This document shows, piece after piece, positions 44,706 to 55,705 of a stretch of DNA of 64,000 bases. Source of the DNA: Thelonectria olida (taxonomy: Eukaryota > Ascomycota > Sordariomycetes > Hypocreales > Nectriaceae); contig JAGPYM010000006.1 of assembly GCA_020736575.1 (NCBI GenBank), positions 1,488,001 through 1,552,000 of the forward strand. The letters are read 5' to 3'. The notes beneath the pieces were generated by a model. The model was not told where the DNA came from, did no database searches, and worked only from the letters and a program-made list of their open reading frames with translations. Every line of letters starts with the position of its first letter. Within the stretch, counting starts at the first letter, position 1. The translations under genes were made by a program, and so were the position numbers.

Positions 44706-46309
44706 ATGATTTTCACGCTGTACCTCCCGCTCTATGTCGTTGGGGCTCTCCTGGTTTCAGTCATCCTCAATGTCCTCCAACAACGGCTCTTTAGGAAGGC
44801 TGGCGATCCTCCGCTTGTTTTCCACTGGTTCCCATTCATTGGAAACGCAGTCTCCTACGGCATGGACCCTTACTCGTTCTTCCTAGAGTGTCGGAAGAAG
44901 GCATCGTCAACTCTGAATTCCCTCAAACTGCCCCGAGTTTTGCTGACCGCTCCTCAATACAGCACGGTGACGTCTTCACCTTCGTTCTATTCGGCCGAAA
45001 GGTCACCGCTTGCCTCGGCGTCCAGGGAAACGATTTTATTCTAAACAGCCGACACCAAGATGCCAACGCCGAAGAGATATACGGTCCCTTGACAACTCCT
45101 GTCTTCGGCAGCGATGTCGTTTACGACTGCCCCAACTGGAAGTTGATGGAGCAGAAGAAGTTTGTCAAGTTTGGCCTCACGCAACAAGCCCTCGAGTCCT
45201 ACGTTCAAAAGATCGAAGCCGAAGTCATTGACTATATCGACTCGGCTCCTGCTCTCACCGGCCGCGCCGGCGTCACCGACATTTCCACTACAATGGCCGA
45301 GATTACAATATTCACTGCTGCTCGAGCGTTGCAGGGAGATGAGGTTCGAAGCAAGCTGACTTCAGATTTTGCTGCATTGTATCACGACCTCGACTTGGGT
45401 TTCACGCCTGCCAACTTCCTGTTCCCCTGGGCTCCTTTGCCCAATAACCGCCGTCGCGACGTCGCGCATGCAAAGATGAGAGCCGTTTACATGGACATCA
45501 TCAACAAGCGTCGAGAAGGCGGTTTAGACTTGGAAGAAGGCTCCGATATGATATGGAACCTCATGCGATGTAAATACAAGAACGGCCAGCCGGTTCCTGA
45601 TAAGGAGGTAGCTCACATGATGATCACGCTTCTCATGGCGGGACAGCACACATCGTCGTCGGCTAGTACTTGGATCATGCTTCACCTCGCATCACGCCCA
45701 GACATTACCGAAGAGCTCTATCAAGAGCAAGTGGCACAGCTGAGCATCGATGGGGTTCTTCCGCCCCTTCAGTACCAAGACATGGACAAGCTGCCCCTTC
45801 TGCAAAATGTCGTCAAAGAAACGCTGCGTGTCCATTCCTCGATCCATTCCATTATGAGAAAGGTCAAGAATCCCATGAAAGTCCCCGGAACACCCTATAC
45901 CATTGCACCAGGCAAGGTCCTCTTGGCTTCACCTATTGTCACTGCACTCAGCGATGATTACTTTCCCAATGGAAAAAACTGGGATCCACACAGATGGGAC
46001 GACGAGAAGCACAAGGAGGAGGAAACGAGCGATGAATTGATCGACTACGGGTATGGGTCTGTCTCCAAGGGCACCAAGAGCCCGTATCTGCCCTTCGGTG
46101 CTGGACGACATCGATGCATTGGAGAAAAGTTTGCCTATGTGAATCTTGGTGCTATCATTGCGACCATGGTTCGCAATTTCAGGGTGAATACTATGGACGG
46201 AAGGCCGGGAGTGCCTGCAACAGACTATACGTCGCTTTTCTCTCGACCAGCGCAACCATCTTTCATTAGATGGGAGCGACGAACCTCGTTGAAACAAGCG
46301 GGCACCTAG
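44706..46309 (+). CDS. cyp51A: Sterol 14-alpha-demethylase, CYP51 (probably the CYP51A paralog)
   Basis: An ER-bound P450 of ergosterol synthesis, which removes the 14-alpha methyl group of lanosterol/eburicol and is the target of azole fungicides; 513 residues. Exons 44706-44900 and 44963-46309. The 62-bp intron begins with GC rather than GT and ends CAG, with a GCTGAC branch site. It sits just before HGDVFTF, where other fungal CYP51 genes have an intron. Features: membrane anchor at 5-25, [12 protein letters not shown] (Tyr119, matching the azole-contact Tyr121 of Aspergillus Cyp51A, is wild type), I-helix [11 protein letters not shown], ExxR at 351-354, and heme loop [15 protein letters not shown] with Cys450. 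The short N-terminus and the intron position suggest CYP51A over CYP51B; that paralog call is inference. It is divergent from the MRP transporter gene. Confidence 0.93.
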
Positions 46310-47251
46310 AGAACGACAGAGACATGATGGAACTGAGACACGTGCTTTTGCCGAGGATGCAGAAGAGAAACAGCTACGGCTATCATCGATAGCGTCACTT
46401 GCACGAACAGTTTTACTACAGGCTCAATCCAAGTTATTAAATGTCTCAGAGACCTGAGTGCCGTGATTTGAAAGAGCTCTTCGGTGACGATTTCCACTGC
46501 GGTTGAATCCTAGAGTGATCCAGATTCCCGATAATTATCCTTCAATCATTAATGGCAAGCCAGCAAGGGATCTGAATTACTTACCAGAGGTACCTGTACA
46601 CATGCAAGACAACATATCATACATAGGTACTTCAACATCGGGGGGATTTTAGACATATTGATCAAACAGGCCACCTTTCCGCGGAGTCCAACAGCGGACT
46701 AATTTTCCATCACTCAGAGCTCTCCAATGTCTCCCCGCATTACTTACCGGGGTCGATTATCCTCAAAACGATGCGATTCCCGGCCAGAGAATGCGGGGAA
46801 CGAGGGTTTCCCCTCAACACACCCTTGTGCTTCTCAGTCATAATGTACATGAACCAAGGCTAAAGAGCAGGTGCCTACAGGGCATACTGGCTAGGGGCAA
46901 AAGTCTCTCAAAGGTTGCAGAAACTGAGATTAACATGGGATCGGTGAGAGACTAGAGTCTAAGGGCCGCTTGATCCGATTTCCGCAGAGAACTCACGCCG
47001 AGGAGTAGTATCCAGAGGCCATGGTTTGTGGATTATAATATTCCGCCCAAAACATAGCGCAGGCCCAAAATTCATAGTAATATCCTAGGAGGCAATGTGT
47101 GACCATTCAATAAGAATACAGAAAAAAATAAATACCGAGATACTTACGCTGTCATTGAGCTATTGCACCGAGAACTTCATTCGCCAAAGGTCTGCTCCCG
47201 CTCGCCTGACTGGATGCTATACGCTTGGCATCTTGTCACAGAACTACCGAA
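46310..47251. other. Intergenic region upstream of the pectinesterase gene
   Basis: 942 bp with the promoter of the pectinesterase gene and the CYP51 3' flank. It contains the CreA-type motif cluster listed separately. No gene is supported. Confidence 0.5.
46733..46798. promoter_or_regulatory. Cluster of three CreA-type motifs
   Basis: Three matches to the carbon-catabolite repressor consensus SYGGRG lie within 66 bp: GCGGGG on the minus strand at 46733-46738, CCGGGG at 46747-46752 and GCGGGG at 46793-46798. They are about 450-520 bp upstream of the pectinesterase start. Clustering is typical of functional CreA/Cre1 sites, but the short motif also occurs by chance. Confidence 0.4.
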
Positions 47252-48598
47252 ATGTTCGCCAAGATGCTTCTTAAAGAGGCATGCCTTGCTCTCCTGGCGT
47301 CGACTTTGGTGACAGCCTATCCCACATACGATAAAGTCCCGGCCAAAACATATGCCAAATGCCAGAAGGTATCAAAAAAGCATCCGTTAGATGGCTGTCC
47401 CGAGAACACCATCTACGTCAGCCAGGACGATACCAGCGCGAGTTTCGATACTATTCAAGGTGCAATTGGGTCGCTGCCTAATAATACGGAATCTTATACC
47501 ATCCTCATTGCACCAGGAAACTACACAGAGCAGCTCAATGTTACTCGCCAAGGGCCACTCACACTTCTAGGAGTGAGCGATCGCCCATGGAAGGGAAAAG
47601 TTTACTCGGACATCGACCATAACACTTCTCACAGCAACAAAGTCATCGTTTGGTGGTCGTCGGCCAACCATGACAGCTCGGGCAAAATCACCGACAACGC
47701 CCTCACAAGTGTGCTAACGGTTGCACCAACATGGGAATCTTCCAAGTCTGGATATGGACCGACTGGATGGCCCGTACCAGATGGTACACCGTTCGGGTGT
47801 GAGGACTTTCGTGCTTACAACATCGACTTTCGGAACAATGCAGCTGAATACTCCGATGGGCCGGCGCATGCAGCAGGCATCAGTCGAGCCAACGCCGGCT
47901 TCTACTCCTGTGGTCTGTATAGTTATCAAGACACTGTAAGTTCACCAACCCCATCTTCGACTTACCTCCATGTTAACATCTTGAGCAGCTATACATAGGC
48001 AAGCTGGGAAGTGCATACTTTTATGATTCCATCATTGCAGGACAGACGGACTTCTTATACGGCTATGGCACACTCTGGATTGAAAAGTCCACATTGACCC
48101 TGCGCAGCTGTGGTGGTGGGATCACAGCCTGGAAAGGTAAGACGCGTAAATCTTGATTGCGAACTCAGGAAACTAAACAGACCTTCAGGCACGAACACGA
48201 CGCTCGAGAACAAGTACGGCGCGTACATCTCCAAGTCGCAGATCCTGGCAGCCAACACCACCATCGCCGAGGAAATCAAAGGGACATGCCCGCTTGGCCG
48301 TCCGTGGAACGAACTGCACCGTTCAATCTTTATGAGGACATATTTTGATGCCAGCATTCTCCCAGCCGGGTACGTTGACTGGAACGGTGGTAGGTTCAAC
48401 AACCAGACATTCATGGCAACGTACAAGGACTTTGGCCCAGGCTACGACCTTGAGGCCGAGGAAGCGAGCAACCGAACGATTGTTCTGGATAAGAAGAGTG
48501 TCAGTCCGTATGATGCTCCGGCGGATGTTTTTGCTGACGAGGATGGCGAGTTTGGGAACGTTGGGTGGATCGATCAAAGTGTGCTTTCGAAGCAGTAG
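47252..48598 (+). CDS. Secreted pectin methylesterase (CE8)
   Basis: An extracellular enzyme that removes methyl groups from homogalacturonan, preparing pectin for depolymerisation; 413 residues. Exons 47252-47935, 47989-48136, 48189-48598 (introns 53 and 52 bp). The signal peptide is MFAKMLLKEACLALLASTLVTA. The parallel beta-helix domain carries the family motifs in order: APGNYTEQL, GLYSYQDT (Gln and Asp of the active site; intron 1 follows directly), GQTDFLYGYGTLWIEKS (second catalytic Asp) and LGRPWNEL (substrate-binding Arg). N-glycosylation sequons are common. The downstream neighbour is another plant-wall enzyme (GH67), 0.84 kb away and in the same direction, which fits a plant-associated or saprotrophic lifestyle. 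Confidence 0.92.
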
Positions 48599-49435
48599 CT
48601 TTGAAATATTACCCAGTTCTTCAACATGGGAGATTAGACCAGAACGAAAACGAAGATGGTTTAGATGTATAGATCTACCAGTCACAGACGCGCATCGGCA
48701 GTTTGTCATAGTTTCCAGCGTAAGGTGTTTAATGAGGGGATCGGCACCGACCCCGAGAACCCCGCCTTCATCTCTAGAAAGAAGACGATCAGCGTAGAAC
48801 CGTGTGATTTAGCCATCGTTAAGGTACATGGTCCATATACCCGCCAATTAGATGATTGGTGGATAAACATAAACTCAAGATTCAGGCACCTGATTATTTG
48901 CGAGAAAAAGACTTGGCCAAGAAAAGGCCCGAGACCAGCAAGACGTCTGAAGTATTGGACCATGTCCTCCAGGGCCGTTAAGCATCGATGTTGAAACATA
49001 TTCGGTCTAGCAGATGCTGCTGTCGACTCTCCCAGGTGAGAGAGAGATAGAGGGAATATGGCGGCGGGCATCCGGTTCCTAGTACATTATGTACGCAACT
49101 GAAATCCTGACCCTCCCAATCACCACGTCCGGCTTGAATGAATTCAGTGTCTATCAACTTACGATCACACTGGGTACACGGAGGGATGGCCCGTCGACCC
49201 GCCTTCTTAACTACGATGATCCCTTGGCCTCTTTAGCCTAAAGGTTGAAGCACAGGATACTATAATTCAACATGAGATACCTATAGTCGTGGTTGTTCAT
49301 ATATATTCAGTGAGTTTGGCCTGCTCTCATGTTTTGAGCACCAGAGAGGTCAGTGATAATTCTCTAGAGTCACTAGAACTTATCCCTGAAAGGAATTTGT
49401 ATTTTATGCTCGGCCCCTCTCATGATACACACAAG
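48599..49435. other. Intergenic region upstream of the alpha-glucuronidase gene
   Basis: 837 bp between the two carbohydrate-active enzyme genes, including the promoter of the second. It contains a GGCTAAA-type motif (listed separately) and ATATATA at about 49299-49305. No gene is supported. Confidence 0.5.
49232..49238 (-). promoter_or_regulatory. XlnR/Xyr1-type motif GGCTAAA
   Basis: TTTAGCC on the plus strand is GGCTAAA on the minus strand, the binding motif of the xylanolytic activator XlnR/Xyr1. It lies about 200 bp upstream of the alpha-glucuronidase ATG, the usual distance. Alpha-glucuronidase genes are known targets of this regulator in other fungi. A single 7-bp match is weak on its own. 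Confidence 0.4.
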
Positions 49436-51967
49436 ATGAAACGACTTTTCCTCTGCCTCTTTGCCATTGCCCCCGTCTTTGCCGAAAACGGCCTTGATGG
49501 GTGGCTTCGATACGCCAAGTTGCCCAACGACAAAATCAAGCACTATCAAAACGCCTTACCGAACAAGATTCTTACCATCAATGCCACCGAGGGTGGACCG
49601 TTGGAAACTGCTGCATCAGAGCTTCAGAAAGGCTTAAGCAGCATTCTAGGCCTTGATTTGGATGTGGAGACTGATAATGAAGTCTGCAGCTCCTCGAAAG
49701 CCATCATCATTACCACTGTTGACGCCTACAAGTCGGCTTGCGGAAAGTCTCCCGTCAAGGATGCGTTGGACGAGGACGGCTTTTGGCTAAAGAGCTCAGG
49801 CAAGAACGTCCAGATTATCGGCCAAAATGAGCGTGGTGCACTCTACGGCGCATTTGAATATCTGTCGATGCTCGGACAGGGCGATTTCTCCAAAGTTGCG
49901 TACGCGACAAATCCAAGTGCCCCAATCAGATGGGCGAATCAGTGGGATAATCTCAATGCCAGCGGCACCCACGGCAGCATCGAACGGGGCTACGGCGGCT
50001 CTTCCATCTTCTACAATGGAGTTGGGCACGTCAAGGAAGACTTGACACGCGTTCCCTTGCTTGGCCGTCTTCTAGCTTCTATTCGTGTCAACGCCCTCGT
50101 CATCAACAACGTGAATGCCGACCCTCTCCTCTACACCGATCAGAACTTGAAGGGGGTCACCAAGATTGCCGACCTGCTTCGTCCTTGGGGCGTGCGGGTG
50201 GGCATGTCGTTGAACTTTGCCAGTCCGCAAACACTAGGAGGTCTCGATACCTTTGACCCTCTCGACGAGTCCGTCGTTCAGTGGTGGACAGATCTGACTG
50301 ACGACATCTACGCACGCATCCCAGATTTCGTCGGGTACCTCGTCAAGGCCAACTCGGAAGGTCAACCTGGACCGTTGACGTATAACCGGACCCTATCCGA
50401 GGGCGCAAACATGTTTGCCAAGGCAGTTCAGCCTTACGGAGGAGTGGTCATGTTCCGAGCGTTCGTCTACAATCAACTCGACTGGACGGATTGGCATGCC
50501 GATCGCGCAAACGCCGCCGTCGAATTCCTCAAGCCCTTGGACGGCACCTTTGACGACAATGTCATTGTCCAGATCAAATACGGACCCATCGACTTTCAAG
50601 TTCGAGAGCCAGCATCGCCTCTGTTCGCGAACCTCCGAGAGACGAACACGGCAATCGAGCTCCAAATTACCCAAGAGTACCTCGGCCAGCAATGCCATTT
50701 GGTATACCTTCCTCCCCTCTGGCGCACAATTCTGGACTTTGACATGCGCGTGGATGGTCGAGAATCTCGTGTGCGTGATATAGTGTCTGGAAACGTCTTC
50801 AAGCGGAAACTCGGCGGCTACGCCGGTGTCACCAATGTCGGCATGGACACGACTTGGCTTGGGAGCCACCTGTCAATGTCGAACTTGTACGCCTTTGGAC
50901 GACTCGCTTGGAACCCGACTGAAGATCCGCAGAAGATCCTCGAAGATTGGACTCGCCTCACGTTTGGATTGAGCGACAGCGTTCGCAACGCCGTCACCAC
51001 CATGTCGATGAAGTCCTGGCCGACGTACGAGAAGTATTCGGGCAACTTGGGCATCCAGACTTTGACGGATATTCTGTACGCCCATTACGGACCAAACCCA
51101 GCCAGCCAGGACAACAACGGCTGGGGCCAGTGGACCAGAGCAGACCGCAAGGGGATCGGCATGGATCGCACCGTCTGGAATGGCACCGGTAACGCAGGCC
51201 AATATCCCAAGGAGGTTGCTTCCAAGTTTGAGAAGACGACGACGACGCCTGATGATTTGATGCTGTGGTTCCATCATGTGCCTTACACCTTCAAACTCCA
51301 TTCCGGCAAAACGGTCATCCAGCACTTTTACGATGCTCATTACGAGGGGGCCCAAACGGCTCAGACATTTGCCCCGACCTGGGAGTCTATTAAGGGAAAG
51401 ATTGACAGTGAGAGATTTGAGCATGACTTGTTCAGGCTCAAGTATCAGGCTGGACATTCCATTGTCTGGCGCGATGCGATCAGCGAATTCTACCGCAACC
51501 TTTCAGGTATCCCGGATAGAAAGGGCAGAGTCCGCCACCACCCGTATCGACTTGAGGCCGAGGACATGAAGCTCGACGGATACGAGGTCGTCGATGTGAC
51601 TCCCAAAGAGACAGCCTCGAACTACAAGGCGATCCGGACGAACAGCACTGGCACAGCGACAGCAAAACTCAACTTCGCCACGGGCACCTATAACCTAGCC
51701 GTCAATTACTATGACATGGCTGGCGGGCAATCGACTTGGAAGGTGTACGTCAACGACAAATTGGTCGGGACATGGAAGGGCGATGGCGAAGACAAGTTGG
51801 GACATTGGCCGAGCATATATCTAGACGGCCATTCCGCAACGCGAATCACCTTTAAGGGCGTGAGGATTGCCAAAGGGGCCGAGTTGAGAATTGAGGGATC
51901 TGCAGATGGTGCTGAGCCTGCCGCCGTAGACTACATCTCGATATTGCCTCGTGGAATTGTTGACTAG
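49436..51967 (+). CDS. Secreted alpha-glucuronidase (GH67)
   Basis: An extracellular exo-enzyme that removes (4-O-methyl)glucuronic acid from the ends of glucuronoxylan oligomers; 843 residues, single exon. The ATG at 49436 gives a compact signal peptide (KRLFLCLFAIAPVFA); an in-frame ATG at 49406 would add ten residues before it. The N-terminal domain is followed by the (beta/alpha)8 core with NQWDNLNASGTHGSIERGYGG, GYLVKANSEGQPGP (conserved acid Glu), VQIKYGPIDFQVREP and ELQITQEYLGQ (acidic residues of the general-base region), and RKLGGYAGVTNVG. The C-terminal domain ends in a short beta-sandwich-like part (LEAEDMKLDGYEV..AVDYISILP). Length matches fungal GH67 proteins. It is probably induced by xylan, given the GGCTAAA motif upstream. 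Confidence 0.95.
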   Translation: MKRLFLCLFAIAPVFAENGLDGWLRYAKLPNDKIKHYQNALPNKILTINATEGGPLETAASELQKGLSSILGLDLDVETDNEVCSSSKAIIITTVDAYKSACGKSPVKDALDEDGFWLKSSGKNVQIIGQNERGALYGAFEYLSMLGQGDFSKVAYATNPSAPIRWANQWDNLNASGTHGSIERGYGGSSIFYNGVGHVKEDLTRVPLLGRLLASIRVNALVINNVNADPLLYTDQNLKGVTKIADLLRPWGVRVGMSLNFASPQTLGGLDTFDPLDESVVQWWTDLTDDIYARIPDFVGYLVKANSEGQPGPLTYNRTLSEGANMFAKAVQPYGGVVMFRAFVYNQLDWTDWHADRANAAVEFLKPLDGTFDDNVIVQIKYGPIDFQVREPASPLFANLRETNTAIELQITQEYLGQQCHLVYLPPLWRTILDFDMRVDGRESRVRDIVSGNVFKRKLGGYAGVTNVGMDTTWLGSHLSMSNLYAFGRLAWNPTEDPQKILEDWTRLTFGLSDSVRNAVTTMSMKSWPTYEKYSGNLGIQTLTDILYAHYGPNPASQDNNGWGQWTRADRKGIGMDRTVWNGTGNAGQYPKEVASKFEKTTTTPDDLMLWFHHVPYTFKLHSGKTVIQHFYDAHYEGAQTAQTFAPTWESIKGKIDSERFEHDLFRLKYQAGHSIVWRDAISEFYRNLSGIPDRKGRVRHHPYRLEAEDMKLDGYEVVDVTPKETASNYKAIRTNSTGTATAKLNFATGTYNLAVNYYDMAGGQSTWKVYVNDKLVGTWKGDGEDKLGHWPSIYLDGHSATRITFKGVRIAKGAELRIEGSADGAEPAAVDYISILPRGIVD

Positions 51968-52096
51968 AGGGGCTATTCTAGTTGGAAGAGGCATTAGCCG
52001 ATAAGATGATTCTATAAACAATTGTTCCTCCTTGAGTTTCCATTGTCTCAACTGAAGAAGCCCAATCTCCGTCACCTTCAGGCGCGACATCTTGCC

Positions 52097-52915
52097 CTAG
52101 CTCACCCACTCCTCAACCCGCTCATCGATAAACTTGAGCATCTGGTCGCCGTGGGTCAAAAATGGAGAGTGGCTCGAATCAAGATCCAACTCGTGCCATT
52201 CAAGCCCACTCAGCGATGTCACCATGTTCTGCGCAATGTAAGGGATCGCCCTGTCCTTCTGGCACTTGATGTACGCGCGACGTCCGTTGAACACTTCATC
52301 CTTCCAGGCTGGTGGGCCGCTTGGAGTGATGAAAGAAGTGTGTGCCTGCTTCTTCAATCCCTTGACGGCAACATCGGCGAGGCCGCTATCAATTCCGTTG
52401 TAGAAGACCTCTTCAGGCTTGTCGACTGTGATTTGGCCCGTCTCTTCCTATGAGCCATGTTAGTACTGCGATTCTCTCTATTTCTTCTCGAAACGTACGT
52501 CGAGGATGTTCCAGGGGTCGAGCTTGTTTCCGGGGAGCTTGCTTCGCAACGAATCCCCCTCGTTGGCGACAAACGCGCACATGAAGATCAAACCAACAAT
52601 GCCTCCTGTCTTGCCAGCCGCAGTGCGCTCGGCTTTGCTCAAGCCTTTGGCCGCATCAGCACCGGGGCAGCCACCGTATGAGTGCATGATCAGGATGACA
52701 TCCTTTCCTTGTTCGATGTCGGGCAATAGCAGGTTTTCTCGGATAAAGGCCGCATCGGCAGCTACGGTCTGCTTTTCTGGCTCTGCGGCTCCTACAGATG
52801 GCAACTGCTTGGAGCTTGTGGAATAACCGGCATCCTGAAGCTTTTGAAGGAAGGACTGGTAGTGGGCGGGCGTGTGCCAAGCGCCGGGAACAAATAAGAT
52901 GGTGGGCTTTGTCAT
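52097..52915 (-). CDS. Alpha/beta-hydrolase, small AB-hydrolase type
   Basis: A soluble serine hydrolase-fold protein of 255 residues. Exons (minus) 52915-52499 and 52447-52097; the intron is 51 bp with a perfect TACTAAC branch site. It starts MTKPTILFVPGAWHTPAHYQ (oxyanion-side motif GAWH), has the nucleophile elbow MHSYGG (Ser79), and near the C-terminus DLDSSHSPFLTHGDQM, with the likely catalytic His. A lid segment (EEVFYNGIDSGLADVAVKGLKKQ) lies between. It resembles fungal AB-hydrolase_6 proteins, often annotated as hydrolase or esterase of unknown substrate. Its 3' end is 130 bp from the convergent GH67 gene. Confidence 0.88.
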
Positions 52916-53477
52916 GATGAAGGATGAGAAGAGAGGACTGAGGAGACAACCGTGAGCCGCGAGGATGGTTCAGATAAGTTTGTTATATGAAAATCCCCTC
53001 ACATACCTAATGATGAATCGGCTGCCCATTTGAGCACAGCCTGTCTTGGCCATAAGCATGAGATTCGCTTGTCTTAGTGCTGACTGTCGGCGCGTCGGGA
53101 GACAGTCAGCTGGATGGACCGATCGGATTATGGGGCATGGAATCCGATCCCGCCACTGACATTCCTCGTCTGAGACTCTAAATCGGACTCAATGAGAGAG
53201 AATCTGGGGGTGAGAAGAGAACATGACGGCTCTTCGCCGTAGAAAGAGAAGCCGCAACCTACCTGGACATGTATGTAAGAATCTGCCACATCGCAACTCT
53301 TGGCCCCAAGGTCATGTAAGAACTAATCCTCATAAGGCGCTTATTCTCTGTCTACGCCTCTTTTCAAAATCTAACCAAGTGGTGACAATAACAGTAACAA
53401 TGCTGACACTCTCGTCTATCCATGCGACGCTTTTTTAACACCCAATTCCTTCTGCCCCCCAACTAAATCCGATTCCA
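52916..53477. other. Intergenic region
   Basis: 562 bp with the promoter of the hydrolase gene (minus) and the 3' flank of the P450 reductase gene (minus). No gene is supported. Confidence 0.5.
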
Positions 53478-55705
53478 TCACCAGATATCCTCCTACAACT
53501 GAGTTAGCAATTTCTTCGACCAATCCAAGTTTCACGAGGATGGAACGCACCTGGTATCTGTTTCCGGCTCTCATGTCTTTCAACATGTCTTTGCTTTGGG
53601 CTTCTGACACTGCTCGCTCCTCTTTGAGAATCTCGACAAAGGTGCTCTGCACATCCCGCGCCATATACTTTGCATCGCCGCAAACGTAGACGTGGCCGTT
53701 GTCCTCGAGGACTTGGTTCACATCCCTGGCCTTGTCCTTCAGAAGGTGCTGCACGTAGACCTTCCTGGGGCCTTGTCGCGAAAAGGCCACCATCATCTCA
53801 AAGGAATCACCGAGCACCTGCTTGTACTCCTATTCAAGCAAAAAGATTAGCCTGCTATCAGTAAACAAGGAATTCGAAGAGGCTCACCTTCCATTCTTCC
53901 TCATAAATGAAATCTTGCTCAGAATGTCGACATCCGAAAAAGAGAAGCGTTTGTCCGACCTTCTTCCCCTGTCTAGCCAGCTGCGCTCGCTCCTGAACGA
54001 AGGCTCGCATCGGCGCAACGCCGGTACCGGGCCCGATGAGAATAACGGGCGTCTGCGCATCAGACGGGAGTCTAAAGCTCGACTGGCGAACATGGACAGG
54101 AACCTGGATCTGCGCATATCTGTCTCGAGGTCCGTCGATCCTGTAACGAGGCGAGTTGTGAGAGATTGGCTCGCCGTTTTGCTTCTGCTTGAGGGCGAGG
54201 AGATAGTTTGTGCAAACTCCCTTCAGCGGCTCGGATCGTCCATTAACCACACATGACTCGACAACGGCGCTGATGGAGATGCTCTTGGGCTGCACGAGCG
54301 AGGACGAGGAGATCGAGTAATATCGCGGCTGAAGTTTGTTGAGGCCTTCAATCAGGGCAGAAAACGGCAGCTTGTTCCACTGAGCACCGCCACTGATTGA
54401 CTTGAGGGCCTGGGCAATGGTCAACTTGGTGCTTGCGATCTTCTCGTGGAAATAGTCCTTGTCGGCGCCTATCTTGGCTGTTTCAGCCTTGACCGCGGGC
54501 TCGCATGCAAACATGGCAACAGAGGCAAGGAATTGACGGGAAACTGGTGCGCAAATCTCCAAGTAAGATCGGAGGACAGTCTCGTAGGTTGTAGGAGTAG
54601 GAATGGGAACCTTTGCCGTTGCTTCAAGAGCCTTGATGTCGATAACAGTCGCTCTCTCGCCAGAAAGGCCCAGGACTTCCAAGAGACTCTCCACTTCAGA
54701 TTCGGGGTTGGTTGGCCAGATGGCAACGTGGTCGCCCGTGGTGTAAGTCAGAGACGAGTCTCCAATGTTGATCTCCATGTGAAGGCAGTTCCGGTCACCA
54801 CCCTTGAAGAGCTCCCTCGACTCTGAGATGGATGCGATGTAGGGGTTGTTGGAGTTGAGTGCCTGGCTGTTGGCAAGGCCATTGAGATGCGCGCGGTTGG
54901 GCTCGCCGAGGAAGACGGTTTCGCTCTTGCCAGTCACATCAGGTCGAGGAGTAACAGAAAAGGTCGGTTCGTACGTCTGTTCCTGCTCCTGAAGGTTCAT
55001 CTTGTCGGCCAGTTCAGCCCACATGGGGTCTTTCCAGGCGAGGAAATCCTCTTCGGTCGAGCCAGCGCCGTCGTCGCCTTCACCAGCGGCACCGATTCTC
55101 TGGGCGCCGAAATCATCCAGCGACTTTGTGACTCTGCGAACTATGGCGTTGTAGTGCTCGTAGGTGCTGTTTCCGAGGCCAAATGCGACGTAGGCGATGT
55201 TGTGAAGTCCATTGGCAAAGTTGTTCTCTTCGCTGGTCAAGAAGTTGTAAAACTCGGAAGCATTCTCGGTGGGCTCGCCTTCGCCTGCAGTAGCAAGGAC
55301 AAACATGAGGATCTTATCACTGGGAACGGACTCGAGATCCTCATAGTCGAAGTCTTCCAAGTCGCAGACGATAGTGTCCAGGCCATAGCGAGACTTGCCC
55401 TCTTTGGCCAGTCTCTTGGCGTAGTTTTCTGCAGTGCCAGTTTCGGAACCAAAGAAGACGACGCAATTCTTGTTGGACTTTTCCAGCATGGAAGCCACGC
55501 TTCTGGAAGACTCATCATGGTCGCTGGACTTTGTGTCGTATTGACGCGAGGTTTGGCTTGGTATCGACTTCAATCGATCGCCTCTGGTGTAGTAGAGAAT
55601 GGCCAATAACACGATTCCGATGATGCAAAGGTCGAGGGTATCCACGCCGCGTAAAACAGCTGGAGCCAGCAAAAGACTGTCCACAGAAGAAGATGACTGT
55701 TCCAT
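53478..55705 (-). CDS. cprA: NADPH-cytochrome P450 reductase
   Basis: A diflavin enzyme of the ER membrane that passes electrons from NADPH through FAD and FMN to P450s such as CYP51; 703 residues. Exons (minus): 55705-53888, 53829-53551, 53492-53478; introns of 58 and 58 bp. An N-terminal anchor (LDLCIIGIVLLAILYY) is followed by the FMN domain (FFGSETGTAENYAKRLAKE, 86-94 core; VLATAGEGEPTENA; YVAFGLGNSTYEHYN), the FAD domain (RYYSISSSS, GVCTNYL) and the NADPH domain (IGPGTGVAPMRAFVQER, FFGCRHSEQDFIYEEEW, HVYVCGDAKYMARDV). The last exon is 15 bp and codes for Glu-Asp-Ile-Trp, giving the C-terminal tryptophan that stacks on FAD. The second intron has no stop in frame, so its retention would replace the Trp with an unrelated tail. 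The symbol is by homology only. Confidence 0.93.

Noticed and set aside
22864..46309. A complete secondary-metabolite cluster
   Set aside because: No core synthase is present, and transport, sterol and unknown genes are interleaved; reported only as a possible tailoring set.
53416..53550. An alternative C-terminus of the P450 reductase reading through the last intron
   Set aside because: Family proteins end in a short Asp/Glu-x-Trp motif, which the spliced 15-bp exon supplies; the read-through is kept only as a finding.
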